Source of the DNA: Lingula anatina
Taxonomy: Eukaryota > Brachiopoda > Lingulata > Lingulida > Lingulidae
Direction of reading: 5' to 3'
DNA: 64,000 bases
NCBI RefSeq assembly: GCF_001039355.2
Contig: NW_019774513.1
Coordinates: 712,329-776,328 of the forward strand
Part shown: in pieces, positions 26,201 to 36,531 of the stretch
Numbering within the stretch: position 1 is the first letter of the stretch
Layout: each line of letters opens with the position of its first letter
Notes under the pieces: generated by a model
The model's input: only the letters and a program-made list of their open reading frames with translations
Databases searched by the model: none
What the model was told of the DNA's origin: nothing
Made by a program: the position numbers and the translations under genes

Positions 26201-29200
26201 ACACTGGGCAGGAGGTGGGTACAGGGTGCAACAAAATTATATAGTCACAACTTTACTGTACAGCTTTACACTGGGCAGGAGGTGGGTACAGGGTGCAACA
26301 AAATTATATAGTCACAACTTTACTGTACAGCTTTACACTGGGCAGGAGGTGGGTACAGGGTGCAACAAAATTATATAGTCACAACTTTACTGTACAGCTT
26401 TACACTGGGCAGGAGGTGGGTACAGGGTGCAACAAAATTATATAGTCACAACTTTACTGTACAGCTTTACACTGGGCAGGAGATAGGTACAGGGTGCAGC
26501 AAAATTATATAGTGACAACTTTACTGTACAGCTTTACACTGGGCAGGAGGTGGGTACAGGGTGCAACAAAATTATATACTGTAGTCACAACTTTACTGTA
26601 CAGCTTTACACTGGGCAGGAGGTGGGTACAGCAGCAAAATTATTTAGTCACTATTCTATCAGATATTTGATATTGATGTACATGGCACTGCTGTCACTGG
26701 TTTGGGCAATAAAACCTGTTTTGCTGAAGCTGAATCTATCAGTCTACAGAGATCAAACTCCATGGGGACTCTCACTGAATACAGTCAGATTAAGAGATTA
26801 GCACCTGTCCTCCTAGCATTGAGTGAGATACAGGAAAAGCTTGCAGTTATAAGAATTCAATGGAAACAAGAGGAGGCATGTTAATTTTTTTATCTGAGTG
26901 AAATGAAATGAAATGAATACATATTTTTCAGATGTTATGTAGCAGATCAAAGGATCTATTTCCTCTGGCTATAATATACTTTATTTCATTGTGTTCTTAT
27001 TTCACTTCAGGCCACATGTATGAGGAATTATCTCATCAAAATCAGTAAGACCAGATACGCCTTTGCTGTTAGGTATATCAGTGAAGTGGGCTATGAGAAT
27101 GAGGACAGGTACTTTTAATTTAATTAATTTAAGTTAATTAATTCTCCAGCTTTTCAGACCCATAAATTCTCTTTTAGTTCCATATATTTTATATACACAT
27201 TGACTTAATGTTTGGTGCTTTCAGTGTTTAAACTATTATTTGACTATTTTTACACTGCACATTTTATACCCTGAGTTTAAGGTTGACACAAATCCACACA
27301 AGTATTTGATATCACTGTGTTATGTAGCTCAGTGTGTTACACAGTCACTCATTTATTTTCTTTGTTTTAGTGTCCATCTTGAGATTATTCCAACCCCTCG
27401 TAGCACCCATGACAAAACACATATGCATGATGGGTCAGTGTTAGTGGTAGTATTTTGGCTGTATTTGACCAATGCTGCTTTATCATCTGTCTGTTTTTAA
27501 AGAGCACAAGTTAATGAAGATAGATTTAAAGTATTTAAGCTTTTCAGTTTTTACGATATATGTTATTGGGGAAAATGTTGCATTCTTTGAACTTAAACAG
27601 TTTATGTTTAGCAGTAAGTACAAACACCAATGTATTTTGCCTTAAAATTCAGTTCTTGTAATATGCTACAGATTAATTTTAGTTATTTTACCAGTATCTC
27701 ATTTTTTATTGTTGAAATATAAGACTAAGTTCTCATCTATATTCATAAAATGTTTTTTATCCGTAGTGGAGTAGCCAAATCAGATGGTGGTAGTTCATCA
27801 AGGTCATCAAGGTCTGGTTCACCAAGGTCAAGGTCACGATCAAGGTCAAGGGAATCTGGTAATTTCAATTTTCATTTTGTAATTGATTATCCTTTTGAAA
27901 AAAAAGAACCTTAGTTGTTTAGATATGTTAGAGCACATTACAGTAAGTAAACTTGATTATGGCCAATGTGCAAGTTGTGGAAGTGACGTACCTAAATCTT
28001 CCGCTAACAGAATGTTTCATTGTTGTGAATGTGTAAAGTTAAGAGGGAGATGTGCTAGAACAAATTAATTTGGAACAGATAAAGCCTATTGAGGTTCCAG
28101 TTGATAGGGGTCATCTTAACCTGCCTTTTGAGGTCACATAACCTTAGTAGAAGTTCAAGGACCATGCATGGATGTCTCCATAATAAAGTTCTTTTATCTT
28201 TTAATTGTTGCAATGCAGAACCAATGTCTTAAAATTGGAATTATTCTGTATATGATATAGAAGTATGACTATATTCAGATGTATTAATTCCAGATAATGA
28301 GGAGCTGATAGCAACTCACAGAAGTAATGCAACAAAGCACATTCTCAAAGAACACCAGGAGAAGTTGGAAAGTCTGCAGAACACACTGAAAGAGCACATA
28401 GAGAAACACAATGATCAACAACGGGTATGTATTTATCTGTTCGTTACTTGGTTCTTATTTTTCCCCCTTGCTTTTTAACGGACATTTTCCTTTTAATGTC
28501 ATCTATGTGATGTTTTGTGATTTAAGCACATTTGTTAAAATAATTTTCATTGTTATTCAGAAACTGAGAAGACAGGCAAGAAAGTTGGCAAAGAGACAGA
28601 AAAGACTACAAAAAGAACAGAGAAAGGCGGCGAAAAAGGGTGGAAAAACATTGAGCAAGGTATTTATTTTCTCATGAACTTGTCAGATGAAAATTGTTGT
28701 GCAAAGTAACATACCAGGATGTGGTACATCTCTGTCAGACTGGCACTTGGTAGTTTTCTGTAACTTTAAATTCTAATTGTATTTGTGGTTTTTCATTGAG
28801 TCATTAAATAAAAACATATTAGGTATTATTCAGAAATACTTCAAGCCATGTATTTTAACAGCTGTTCTTATAGTGTTTGACATTTGAAAACTTAAATTTT
28901 TAATAAAAGCTGTTAAACATTTTTGCAGGAGTCTCTGGATTCAAGAAACCAGGAGGAGACACAATCCAAGAAAAGCCGCACAGAAGAGTGGCTCTCAGAT
29001 CAAAACTCCTCGGACAAGGAAGATGAGAAGAAAGATGAAGAAAAGCGGAGGTCCTCAGACTGCCATGACTCTGAAAATGAAGACAGTCAGAGGAGAGCAG
29101 TCAGGGATTCTGATAATGAAAACAATCAGAGGAGGGCAGCCAAGGATTCTGATAATGAGAGTGAAGAAAGTGAGGACAATAACAGTGAACCTGAACATCA

Positions 29201-31720
29201 GCAACCTGGTATGAATACATGCAACATATTTACACTGTTTATATCAGTAATTATTCTTTTACTTAAAAGTTTATTCATTTTTCATTGATAATAATTGCAA
29301 ACATAATAGAAAGCATTTTTTGTAGCATTGTAGAAAAATGCCACTCTATGCTTTTTATGTACATGTGTTTTTTTTCTTTCATCACAGCTGTTAATCGGCC
29401 CATAGTTATTCCCTCCATAGTGAGGCTGAGGCAGTCGTTGCCACCAGCTGATGTTGGAGAGGAGGTATTGGCACGTTGGTCGGATGACGGTTGGTATTAT
29501 AGAGGTAGGTATACTGTTATATATACTCACATCCTTATAATACTGTGTACTGATAATACTGGTACTGTTTAGATTTAATCTGACTTGTGAGAGTCAGTGG
29601 AGAGTACTCTTGAAATTAGCTATGATTTCAAATGCATCTGGAATGTATTGACTTTGACCTGATATCACGGAATTCCACACTGAAGAAGGATCTTTGTGTG
29701 TATATGGCAAAGTTGGTGACATCATTGAGCAATTGCATTCTGGATCCAATGACATTGAAATTATGACAAATTTTACTGTCCTCATTCCTTTAAAAATTGA
29801 TTGAGCAAGAATTTTCCCAAAATTGGTTTTATGTGAAGCTGTCAGAATTAATTCTTAGATGTGCCAGAGGCATTTCCAGTTTTATTTAAACACCTAAGTA
29901 CTACATAATATACAAACCAATTAGTCAAAAATAAATCAAAATATGATCCATTTATTGCTACCCAGCTGATTTTGATTCTTTATATTATTATAATAAGTAA
30001 TTGCATTGCTTTTAATTTAGATTAGTTATTGTCTTACAGGTACAATACGCGAGAATTGTGGGGACTGCAGCTATTTTGTTGAAGATGGAGCAGGAGACAT
30101 GGAAAGAATTTACAGGGAGGATATTATCACTGATAATGATGATGTACAACAATTGCTACAGGTAATGCTGAAACTATGAGATGTGAATGTCTAATTTTAC
30201 TTCATGTATTAGGTTTTTAGTTTGAAAGGAGCAACTGTATCACTCCCTATTTATTTTAACTTTTTTACTTTGAGTATATTATTAATTAATAATATTACTG
30301 TATTAATTAAATAACATTTTCTTGATATTTAGAAATATCTTATTTTTTTCAAATCAAATTGCCAAAAGGTCTTATTTAAAAGAAATGTAAAATAAATATT
30401 TCAGGAAAGAGGCACAGTTGTGGCCCGTCATCCCAGCTTTTCATTTAGTTACGCACCAGCTGTCGTTCTGTCACTGTACCAGGATTTACAGATGACGGTT
30501 CGTTTTTATGATGGCACAGAAGCCAAGTTGCCCTATGAAGAAGTGTACAGGCTGGCGCCAGAAAAGTTTGAGCACGATGTGGACCATATCCTAAAGTGTG
30601 AGGACCAGTGGGTGGGTCAGGCTGTAGTGGCAAGGAATGATTTGATTGGAACTTATCATCTAGGTAGGAAGTTTACCAATTTTTAAAATCTTTTTTTCTT
30701 ATTTTAATTTTGTTAGATTTTACAAATATTTGCCCTTTGAATAATATATTGGGAACTTATCATAAAGGTATTAAGTTTACTTTTTTGTTAAATTTTACAA
30801 ACATTTACCTTTCTATATTTTTAATATATTAATTTTAAAGAAAACTTTTTCACAAATTTATTACGGTAAAAAGATTATTTTTTCCATACTAGAACTTGGT
30901 GTGAGAAAATTTTCCCTTTTTTTTTTTTTTTTTGATTGTACAAATAGATAAAACTGCTAAACATAAAAGCAATGTCAAAAATACTTAAAGATGCACTTAA
31001 CTTCTATGATTAAAACATTTCCAGGTGAAGTTAAGAAACGCATTGGTAATGGGAGGCAGTATGTAGTGGAATGGGCAGACGGAAACATGGCTGTTGTCAT
31101 GGCAACTAACATGTTTGGTGCGTGTACCAAGCGGCATAATCTATGTGTTGGTGAGCGGGTGCTGGCAGTAGCAGACGACGACACTTTGCTGTACCTCCCT
31201 GGCACCGTGACAGCGGTGGAGAGTGACAGGATTGGGGTTAGGTTCAGTGACGGCACCAGGTGAGAAGAAAAATTGGGAGACGGCCTTTATGGGAATTTGA
31301 TTATAATAATAATGACTTCTAGGATAAGACAAAGTCTCAAAGGACACAGGAAACTGATTTTTATATATGATCACTACTGTGCTGTTTCCTATATCATGTG
31401 CTCTATAGAAAAACAGGGTTGTAATTTAAAAAGGGTGTTACTTATGATTTTATTGTCACATTTTATGTAATGTCTGTTTATTCACGCTAGTTGGTATCCA
31501 TGTAAATAGTTACAATTTATTGCAAGTTACAAGCTTTTGAGAAGCACAACCCTCGAATTGTTTTCTGAATGTATGTATGATATATTCTGTTGAAAAAACT
31601 TTTCTATTTCTCAGGTCCAACTCGGTGGACCCAGTTCAGTGTTTCTGGCTGTCTGAGGACTATTATGAAGACACTCTGGCTTTTTTCCAGAAGAAATCAA
31701 GACAATTGACAGATGTGTAA
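8076..31720 (+). CDS. VWA3B: VWA3B-like protein, 36 exons, 5' end missing
   Basis: A von Willebrand factor A domain-containing protein of the VWA3 family, whose biochemical role is not settled. Exons: 8076-8142, 10082-10173, 11319-11569, 12101-12260, 12497-12565, 12850-12882, 13540-13640, 13948-14180, 14645-14740, 15600-15805, 16049-16203, 16966-17104, 17431-17661, 17864-18046, 18419-18809, 19163-19282, 19535-19586, 19777-19933, 20241-20356, 20657-20707, 21106-21460, 24276-24429, 24869-24993, 25404-25544, 26663-26875, 27011-27108, 27371-27433, 27767-27858, 28294-28424, 28561-28659, 28929-29208, 29388-29504, 30040-30161, 30405-30663, 31025-31259, 31615-31720. Phases agree throughout: 5,493 nt, 1,830 aa plus stop. 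It is longer than the roughly 1,300 aa I recall for the mammalian protein. The start lies in the missing sequence left of 8075. The VWA domain, the repeated WLxxxGLKxxKL units and the C-terminal Tudor-like repeats support VWA3B; VWA3A is the main alternative. Confidence 0.85.
16506..16520 (+). other. Candidate 15-nt cassette microexon of VWA3B
   Basis: In the intron between exons 16049-16203 and 16966-17104, the sequence gtgttttccag / TGGCGGAGGAGGCAG / gtgaga has strong splice signals on both sides. Its length is a multiple of three and its phase fits (AG + T GGC GGA GGA GGC AG + G). Inclusion would turn QQ-R-IDW into QQ-SGGGGR-IDW, a glycine linker just before the VWA domain. Not counted in the main model. 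Confidence 0.5.
16966..18046 (+). other. VWA3B: VWA domain
   Basis: Three exons code the classical VWA domain. Exon 16966-17104 has the metal-site motif IYILIDTSGSM (DxSxS). Exon 17431-17661 holds FNLVSFNS, then GSTNTLAALQFAL with the expected threonine, and YLLTDGRPDQ with the third metal-site aspartate. Exon 17864-18046 ends the fold with LHTISFNCSDKEA and LCQLAKDTGGRYHYY. All parts of the MIDAS site are present, so metal-dependent ligand binding is likely. Confidence 0.85.
18242..18306. repeat. (TTTA)n microsatellite in a VWA3B intron
   Basis: An unbroken run of about 16 TTTA units in the intron between exons 17864-18046 and 18419-18809. Confidence 0.95.
18419..21460 (+). other. VWA3B middle region: coiled coil, low complexity, repeated WL..NGL units
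   Basis: Exon 18419-18809 starts with a charged helix (DIRLLRKELELGKENLQKI) and then a Ser/Pro/Arg-rich stretch containing SATGYR twice. Exon 19777-19933 gives another MWLKHNGLLAKKLTILDAL unit. Exon 21106-21460 gives an EDNKLALLQALERCGWPV helix and ends in serine/lysine repeats (SKGSKSSKGSRSPKGS). The low-complexity parts are probably disordered linkers. Confidence 0.6.
20191..20230. repeat. (TTA)n microsatellite directly before a VWA3B acceptor
   Basis: About 13 TTA units end exactly at the CTGCTTTCAG acceptor of exon 20241-20356, so the repeat occupies the place of the polypyrimidine tract and branch region. Confidence 0.9.
21461..24275 (+). other. Long VWA3B intron, no further gene seen
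   Basis: At 2.8 kb this is the largest intron of the gene. It starts with a GTTAGT donor and ends at TTCTCTAG. I found no exon with convincing signals inside it. The 82-codon frame at 23885-24133 has no recognisable family features. Confidence 0.6.
24276..31720 (+). other. VWA3B C-terminal array of Tudor-like (DUF4537-type) repeats
   Basis: A recurring pattern of about 50-60 residues, V-x-A-(+)-x(n)-D-x-YY-x-G-x-V followed by V-x-F-x-DG, can be seen about six times: VIARLETDGLYYPGMV; GDYVLARV...YVPGIV; EEVLARWSDDGWYYRGTI; GTVVARH...VRFYDGTE; GQAVVARN...YVVEWADG; GERVLAVADDDTLLYLPGTV. Between the second and third lies a charged coiled-coil and acidic linker (exons 28294-29208). Such repeats are short SH3/Tudor-like barrels in other proteins; their ligand here is unknown. 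Confidence 0.65.
25513..26652. repeat. 67-bp minisatellite, about 17 copies, across a VWA3B exon-intron junction
   Basis: The unit (first at 25518, spacing 67) contains the last 27 coding bases of exon 25404-25544, its donor (GGCAGGAG / gtgggt) and the first 40 intron bases. Most copies are identical. The fifteenth (near 26481) has GAGATAGG where the donor GT should be, and the sixteenth has a 5-base insertion. Only the first copy continues the reading frame; reading past its donor meets a stop within the unit. Confidence 0.97.
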
Positions 31721-32680
31721 ATTATGAAAATCTCTGACATTTGCTGAACTTTCCACATTCCCTAACATGTTGACACAAGCAATAATATATATTGAACAGA
31801 TGCAATAGCAATTAATAATGGAAAATTGATTAAGAGAGAAAATATGAAATTATACACAAAAAAGGAATTTAACCTTTTGAAGCTAAATATTGCTAAAAAG
31901 TTGGTATAATGATAAATCTTAAAGAGGCATAGACATCTTTCCTGTGAGCTGACTTATTGTGATTTTGCTGTTAAGATTTTTTATGCAGTAAAGCTTCACA
32001 CATACTATGCTTTTGTAGTGAGTGTAGTATTTTATAGTTTGCTAAGGCAATAGATTTTGTAATTGGCTTTCTTGATACTCATAATATCTATATTCAAGAT
32101 TTTAATGATCACACTCTTTTTCATCCTCTTTCAAACCTATATAAAAAAGCATGTCTTTCATTAGAATTAAATGTAATTAATAGCTCAGTTGAGTTGATAT
32201 CGTCTGGTTGTTTTAAGTGCAAAGCGGAGTACATGGTAGAATCATAAATATAGGCATGTTTTTACCAAGTGAAAGCATAAGTGTGATTCAGCAAAAGTGA
32301 TAAAGTTGAATGCAATATCTAATTCAGACGTCATCATTTTGCCTCAAAACCAAGCTAAGTATATCAAGCATTCTATAACTTTAAAATTTGCTCAAGCAAT
32401 TTGTTAAAGACAGTTTTCCCTTATATCCAATTTTCTGCCACATTTTCTCAAAGTGCATAGACAATCTGCATATGGCTAAATCTGTGATAGACTTTTCTTT
32501 CATTTTTTTCCATCTACATGTGCTCAACTGTTAGTGAACTTGATTTTCAGTGCAATATCTTTCATGACCTACATTTCTGACAGATATTTTTAACTGTAGT
32601 GTCATTATTTTCTGCTATAGCATATTTTTATACCATTGTGTACTGTAGTGTAGAATGAGCTTGTAATAAAGACTATGATA
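31721..32680 (+). other. 3' untranslated region of VWA3B
   Basis: AT-rich sequence following the TAA at 31718-31720. A canonical AATAAA stands at 32665-32670 and is the probable polyadenylation signal. Confidence 0.6.
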
Positions 32681-35600
32681 AATCAATCAGCTGCTGTAGT
32701 AATTACAAATAATAGCATATAAGTCAGGGGGCTGTTATACAAATAACTTTTCTAGCTAAGCTTAGACTGCCAAATTCAGATGGCCAACGACTGGCCCACA
32801 ATTAATGTAGTTGGCTGTTAGTTGACCCAGGTGCCCTCTATTGCGATATCCTGTAACCAATGTTAAAATATATCTTCCGAGGTTTTTGTCACTACTGAGG
32901 GTAGAATGTGTCACGGCAATCACAATTTTGTAAGGTCTTTGGTGAAAGACCAATTTAAGACAAACAAAGCAGTTTGGACCTTGATATAGTAAAAAAAAAT
33001 TCCAGGAAATTTCAGGTTTCCCCATAATGGCCAATGTATACCAAAACCATTGAGAAAATATAGATCCAGTGAGCCGTCTGACAGTTCTTATTTTAATTTT
33101 GAGTTAAATTTGTACAACTCATTCAAACTTGACAGCTTTCATCTCCAAATATGGTCTGCATAGTGCACAATTTCACAGTGAGTCTCACAAGTTACTCATG
33201 ATTGAAATGCTACAGCTGAGACCCGTATGGTACCATTAGGTGCCAAAATAGAGATGCGGGGAAATGCATGGTGAGCTTGATGCCGTGACCTGATAAAGTC
33301 TGACAGTCAGCAGATGAAATATTGGCTTATAAAACTCCGTTAATTTTTCACAGCAGTTATTGACAAATAAAACTTTATTTGTTGGGGATATTTTATGAAA
33401 TGAATTTTTGGGAATAAAAAACCAACGTTTTTTGCTGCGTATAGAAAAGAAATAATGGTTGTGAATTTTATTTACAAAGTATAAAACAACCGACAGCCCA
33501 AGTGCCCTTCCTACTTTTGACACCTTAACTAAATCTCCATTGCACAAACTAATATCTCTATAACACTACTATCTAGACCTTACATTGTTGACAATAAAGT
33601 GTCAGTCATGCACACAGCTACAGTGAAAGAATACCTGAAACTGATGAACTGACAGCACAATACTTGCTTAAATATTAAAATACAGGTTTCCACTTAAAAC
33701 CAAGTTTCTGAAACAACTAAAACCTGACCCTACCCAGGCATCAACCTTGTGTCCTATGAATGTTTTAGGTTGCTCAATCATGATGACTGGGACATAAACT
33801 ATGATATTGTTATCAGTCTAGAAGACAACCAAATCCTGTCGAACACGAGACAGTTGCACTTCAGCGCTGTTAGCTTTTCAGTTTCTTTAGATCTAGTTCA
33901 ACTATAGCGAGTGACATGAAAGTGATAGCCTACGAATGACAGCCAGTGTCATCAAGATTCACACTGACACTTTAATGTCAACTGATGACAACTTGGAGAG
34001 GTTGACAAACAATTTACTGCTTTGATTTCAAAATTAAGACTTCTTTTACTAAAATGCACTTCTCATGCTTTCCTTTAAAATTTTTTTAAGTACCTGTCTA
34101 AACTATATTCATTAGTTTTCTCTAACGAAACTTCAAAAAGAAAAAAAAAATACCAGAAGTTAATAATTTCACCAAAGCATCACTTAGGCAAATGCCAGTT
34201 GTTCAAATAATAATTCTAAATACAAAGGTGTCAATTTCAGAAGACCTTTCTTCCCTTTGTCAACACATCCAAGTTGTCATTTACAGTTTAGAAAGAAGCA
34301 CATAAAATATGACAAGCACATACATCACAGAATATACAAATTGACTACAAAACAAAAAGAATGCGTCCCATCCTAAGCGGGGAGGGGGGGGGGAGGAGAG
34401 AGAGATCCTAGTCCCTCTACTGGACTGGTCTTCCATATCTTATCTGACCATTTAGTGTGTTGTTAGTACAGATGCATCTCCATTGCTCTCTGTACAAAGC
34501 AAAAATTTTCATTATATCAAAATGACATGCCCTAGAAAAGCTCAATTTTGTATTTAGGAAAGCATTTGACATTTTGTTATGTTGTATAAAATGAAATTAA
34601 ATTTGTATTGTTGGGCTGATTCAACAGACAAAATCACCGACTCCTAAATTCAGAATTCACTATCTTTGCTCCATCATATTTGATCCTTTTGCAATCTTGA
34701 CGACTGGTCTTTTCACTGTGCACAATTGTAACACAAATACATTTATTGTTAAAAATTTTCATTTAGGGCTTATCTGCGATGCAATGAAAGAAAATGCCCT
34801 TTTTAGTATTACACACAATACATACCACATTCACATCAGTGTTGCCTTTCAGCAAAAGAGGGGGACACTAGAGAAATACTTCAGTGACAATAATATTGTA
34901 TGAATACTTACATAATTGTATCAAAAGTAATTGTATCAGAATTCACAGAACTAGGCTCATACACAAGTATGGCAAAAATAAAAGAGTAGGTAAAGAAAAA
35001 AATGCAGGGGTGTTGGTCAGTCACCATTCACATACCTATAGCTTTTCATCTATCATATCACGTCAACTATATAAAGAGCAACCAAGAGTAGAATACTTGC
35101 TAAAAATAATTCTATAAATCCATTAAAAAGTTACAGAGGACCTCCTTCTTACAATGGAGGCCATTTTAAACCTTTTTTTTCATGAGCGCTTCTTCAATGG
35201 CCCCAGTTTACAATAACAGCATTCATAAATGACACCCATTTTTACTTATTTTTCTCTTAGTTAAAAGATATTGTGAAAAAAAAACACAAATCAAAGACAA
35301 CAAACCTTGTCCCAAATTAAAATGCAATGTTATGTGAAAAAATGTTTACACAAAAGTGCACTTGCTAAAATTGTATTGACTCTAAATTATCACCCTGGAC
35401 ATTTCTAAACAGACCAACAGCTATGGCACATACAACATTCTTCACCTAGTTGCAAAAGTTGTCCAAAACATTTTGAAAATAAAAAAAAATTACTATTACC
35501 TTTCAGTTCAGGCCTCAGTTCTTATACCTTCACACTTAGTCAAGAGGTACGGGAGGAGTAATATCCTTCTTGCTATAATTACATCTAATTTTGGACAAAT

Positions 35601-36531
35601 TTTACAACCGACAGTGGTCAAGAAAAGTAAATGATAAAGGCAAAATCTATCACAAATCCTTAGAGAAATTATGTAAATATTGATTGTTTTAAAAATCTGA
35701 AAAAAAAAAAATGGACACCGATTTCAAAATGAATCAAAATCTTGTAGGAAAAAAACTGAAAACACAAAACTACCAACATAATCTCAGTTTTGAGCTCTTC
35801 AATATACTGAACAGAAACCTTACTTCATCAAAGTATACATCCTCAAGCCATTATGTTCTTTTTGTAACTTATGGAAATGGCATTTCTGCTGCTTGCAATA
35901 AAAACAATTCACAAGATCGTCAAAAAAAAAAAAAAAAAAAAAAAAAGTATTTAATTGCATACCATTTAATACATTGACAGTGCCAACCCGGTTCCTCACC
36001 CTCCTTTCTTAAAAATGAAATTGGTAGATCTCTCCAGAAAGAGTAATTAGATTTGCCTTACCTTCCAAATTATGATCACAGATTAATACTACAAATCTAA
36101 ACAACAAAACTGCTGCCATTATCATAATTTCATAATTCTTTTTAAAAACTAATACAGCAATAATTAATCAAATAATCTTAATAAGACTACCTGATACTTG
36201 AAAACTTCAGGACACATTCTTTCTGCTAATAGATAGTATTTTTAAGAAATGTGAAAAAAAGTATGATAATGACTGCTAATTAACCAAATACCATTTTGCG
36301 GCAAATATATTACATTGCTGTGCATTACTGAATCAGATCTAAAGATTTCTTAAATTAAAAAACTGGCATTGAAATATTCCTCTCTTTAATATGGAATATT
36401 ATCTTCTTTTTCCTTGGAAAAAACATCACATGTGAAGGGGCAGTAAGGCTTGGAATCTTCAATTTGTCTTCTTTTTCACATCATCTTTTACCTGATATTT
36501 TTTCTTCTTCTAAAAATACTATTCCTTAATG
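32681..36531. other. Convergent intergenic region and CNOT7 3' UTR
   Basis: VWA3B and CNOT7 converge here. The part nearest 36531 must hold the CNOT7 3' untranslated region. There is a poly-G/GA run near 34381-34404 and a poly-A run at about 35922-35946. No protein or RNA gene was recognised. Confidence 0.5.

Noticed and set aside
25513-26652. Regular repeats that might suggest a CRISPR array
   Set aside because: The whole 67-base unit is repeated with no variable spacers, and it lies in a eukaryotic intron.
27790-27855. Clustered AGGTCA hexamers like nuclear-receptor half-sites (also near 21340-21425)
   Set aside because: They arise from in-frame AGG TCA (Arg-Ser) codons in coding exons, so a regulatory reading is not needed.
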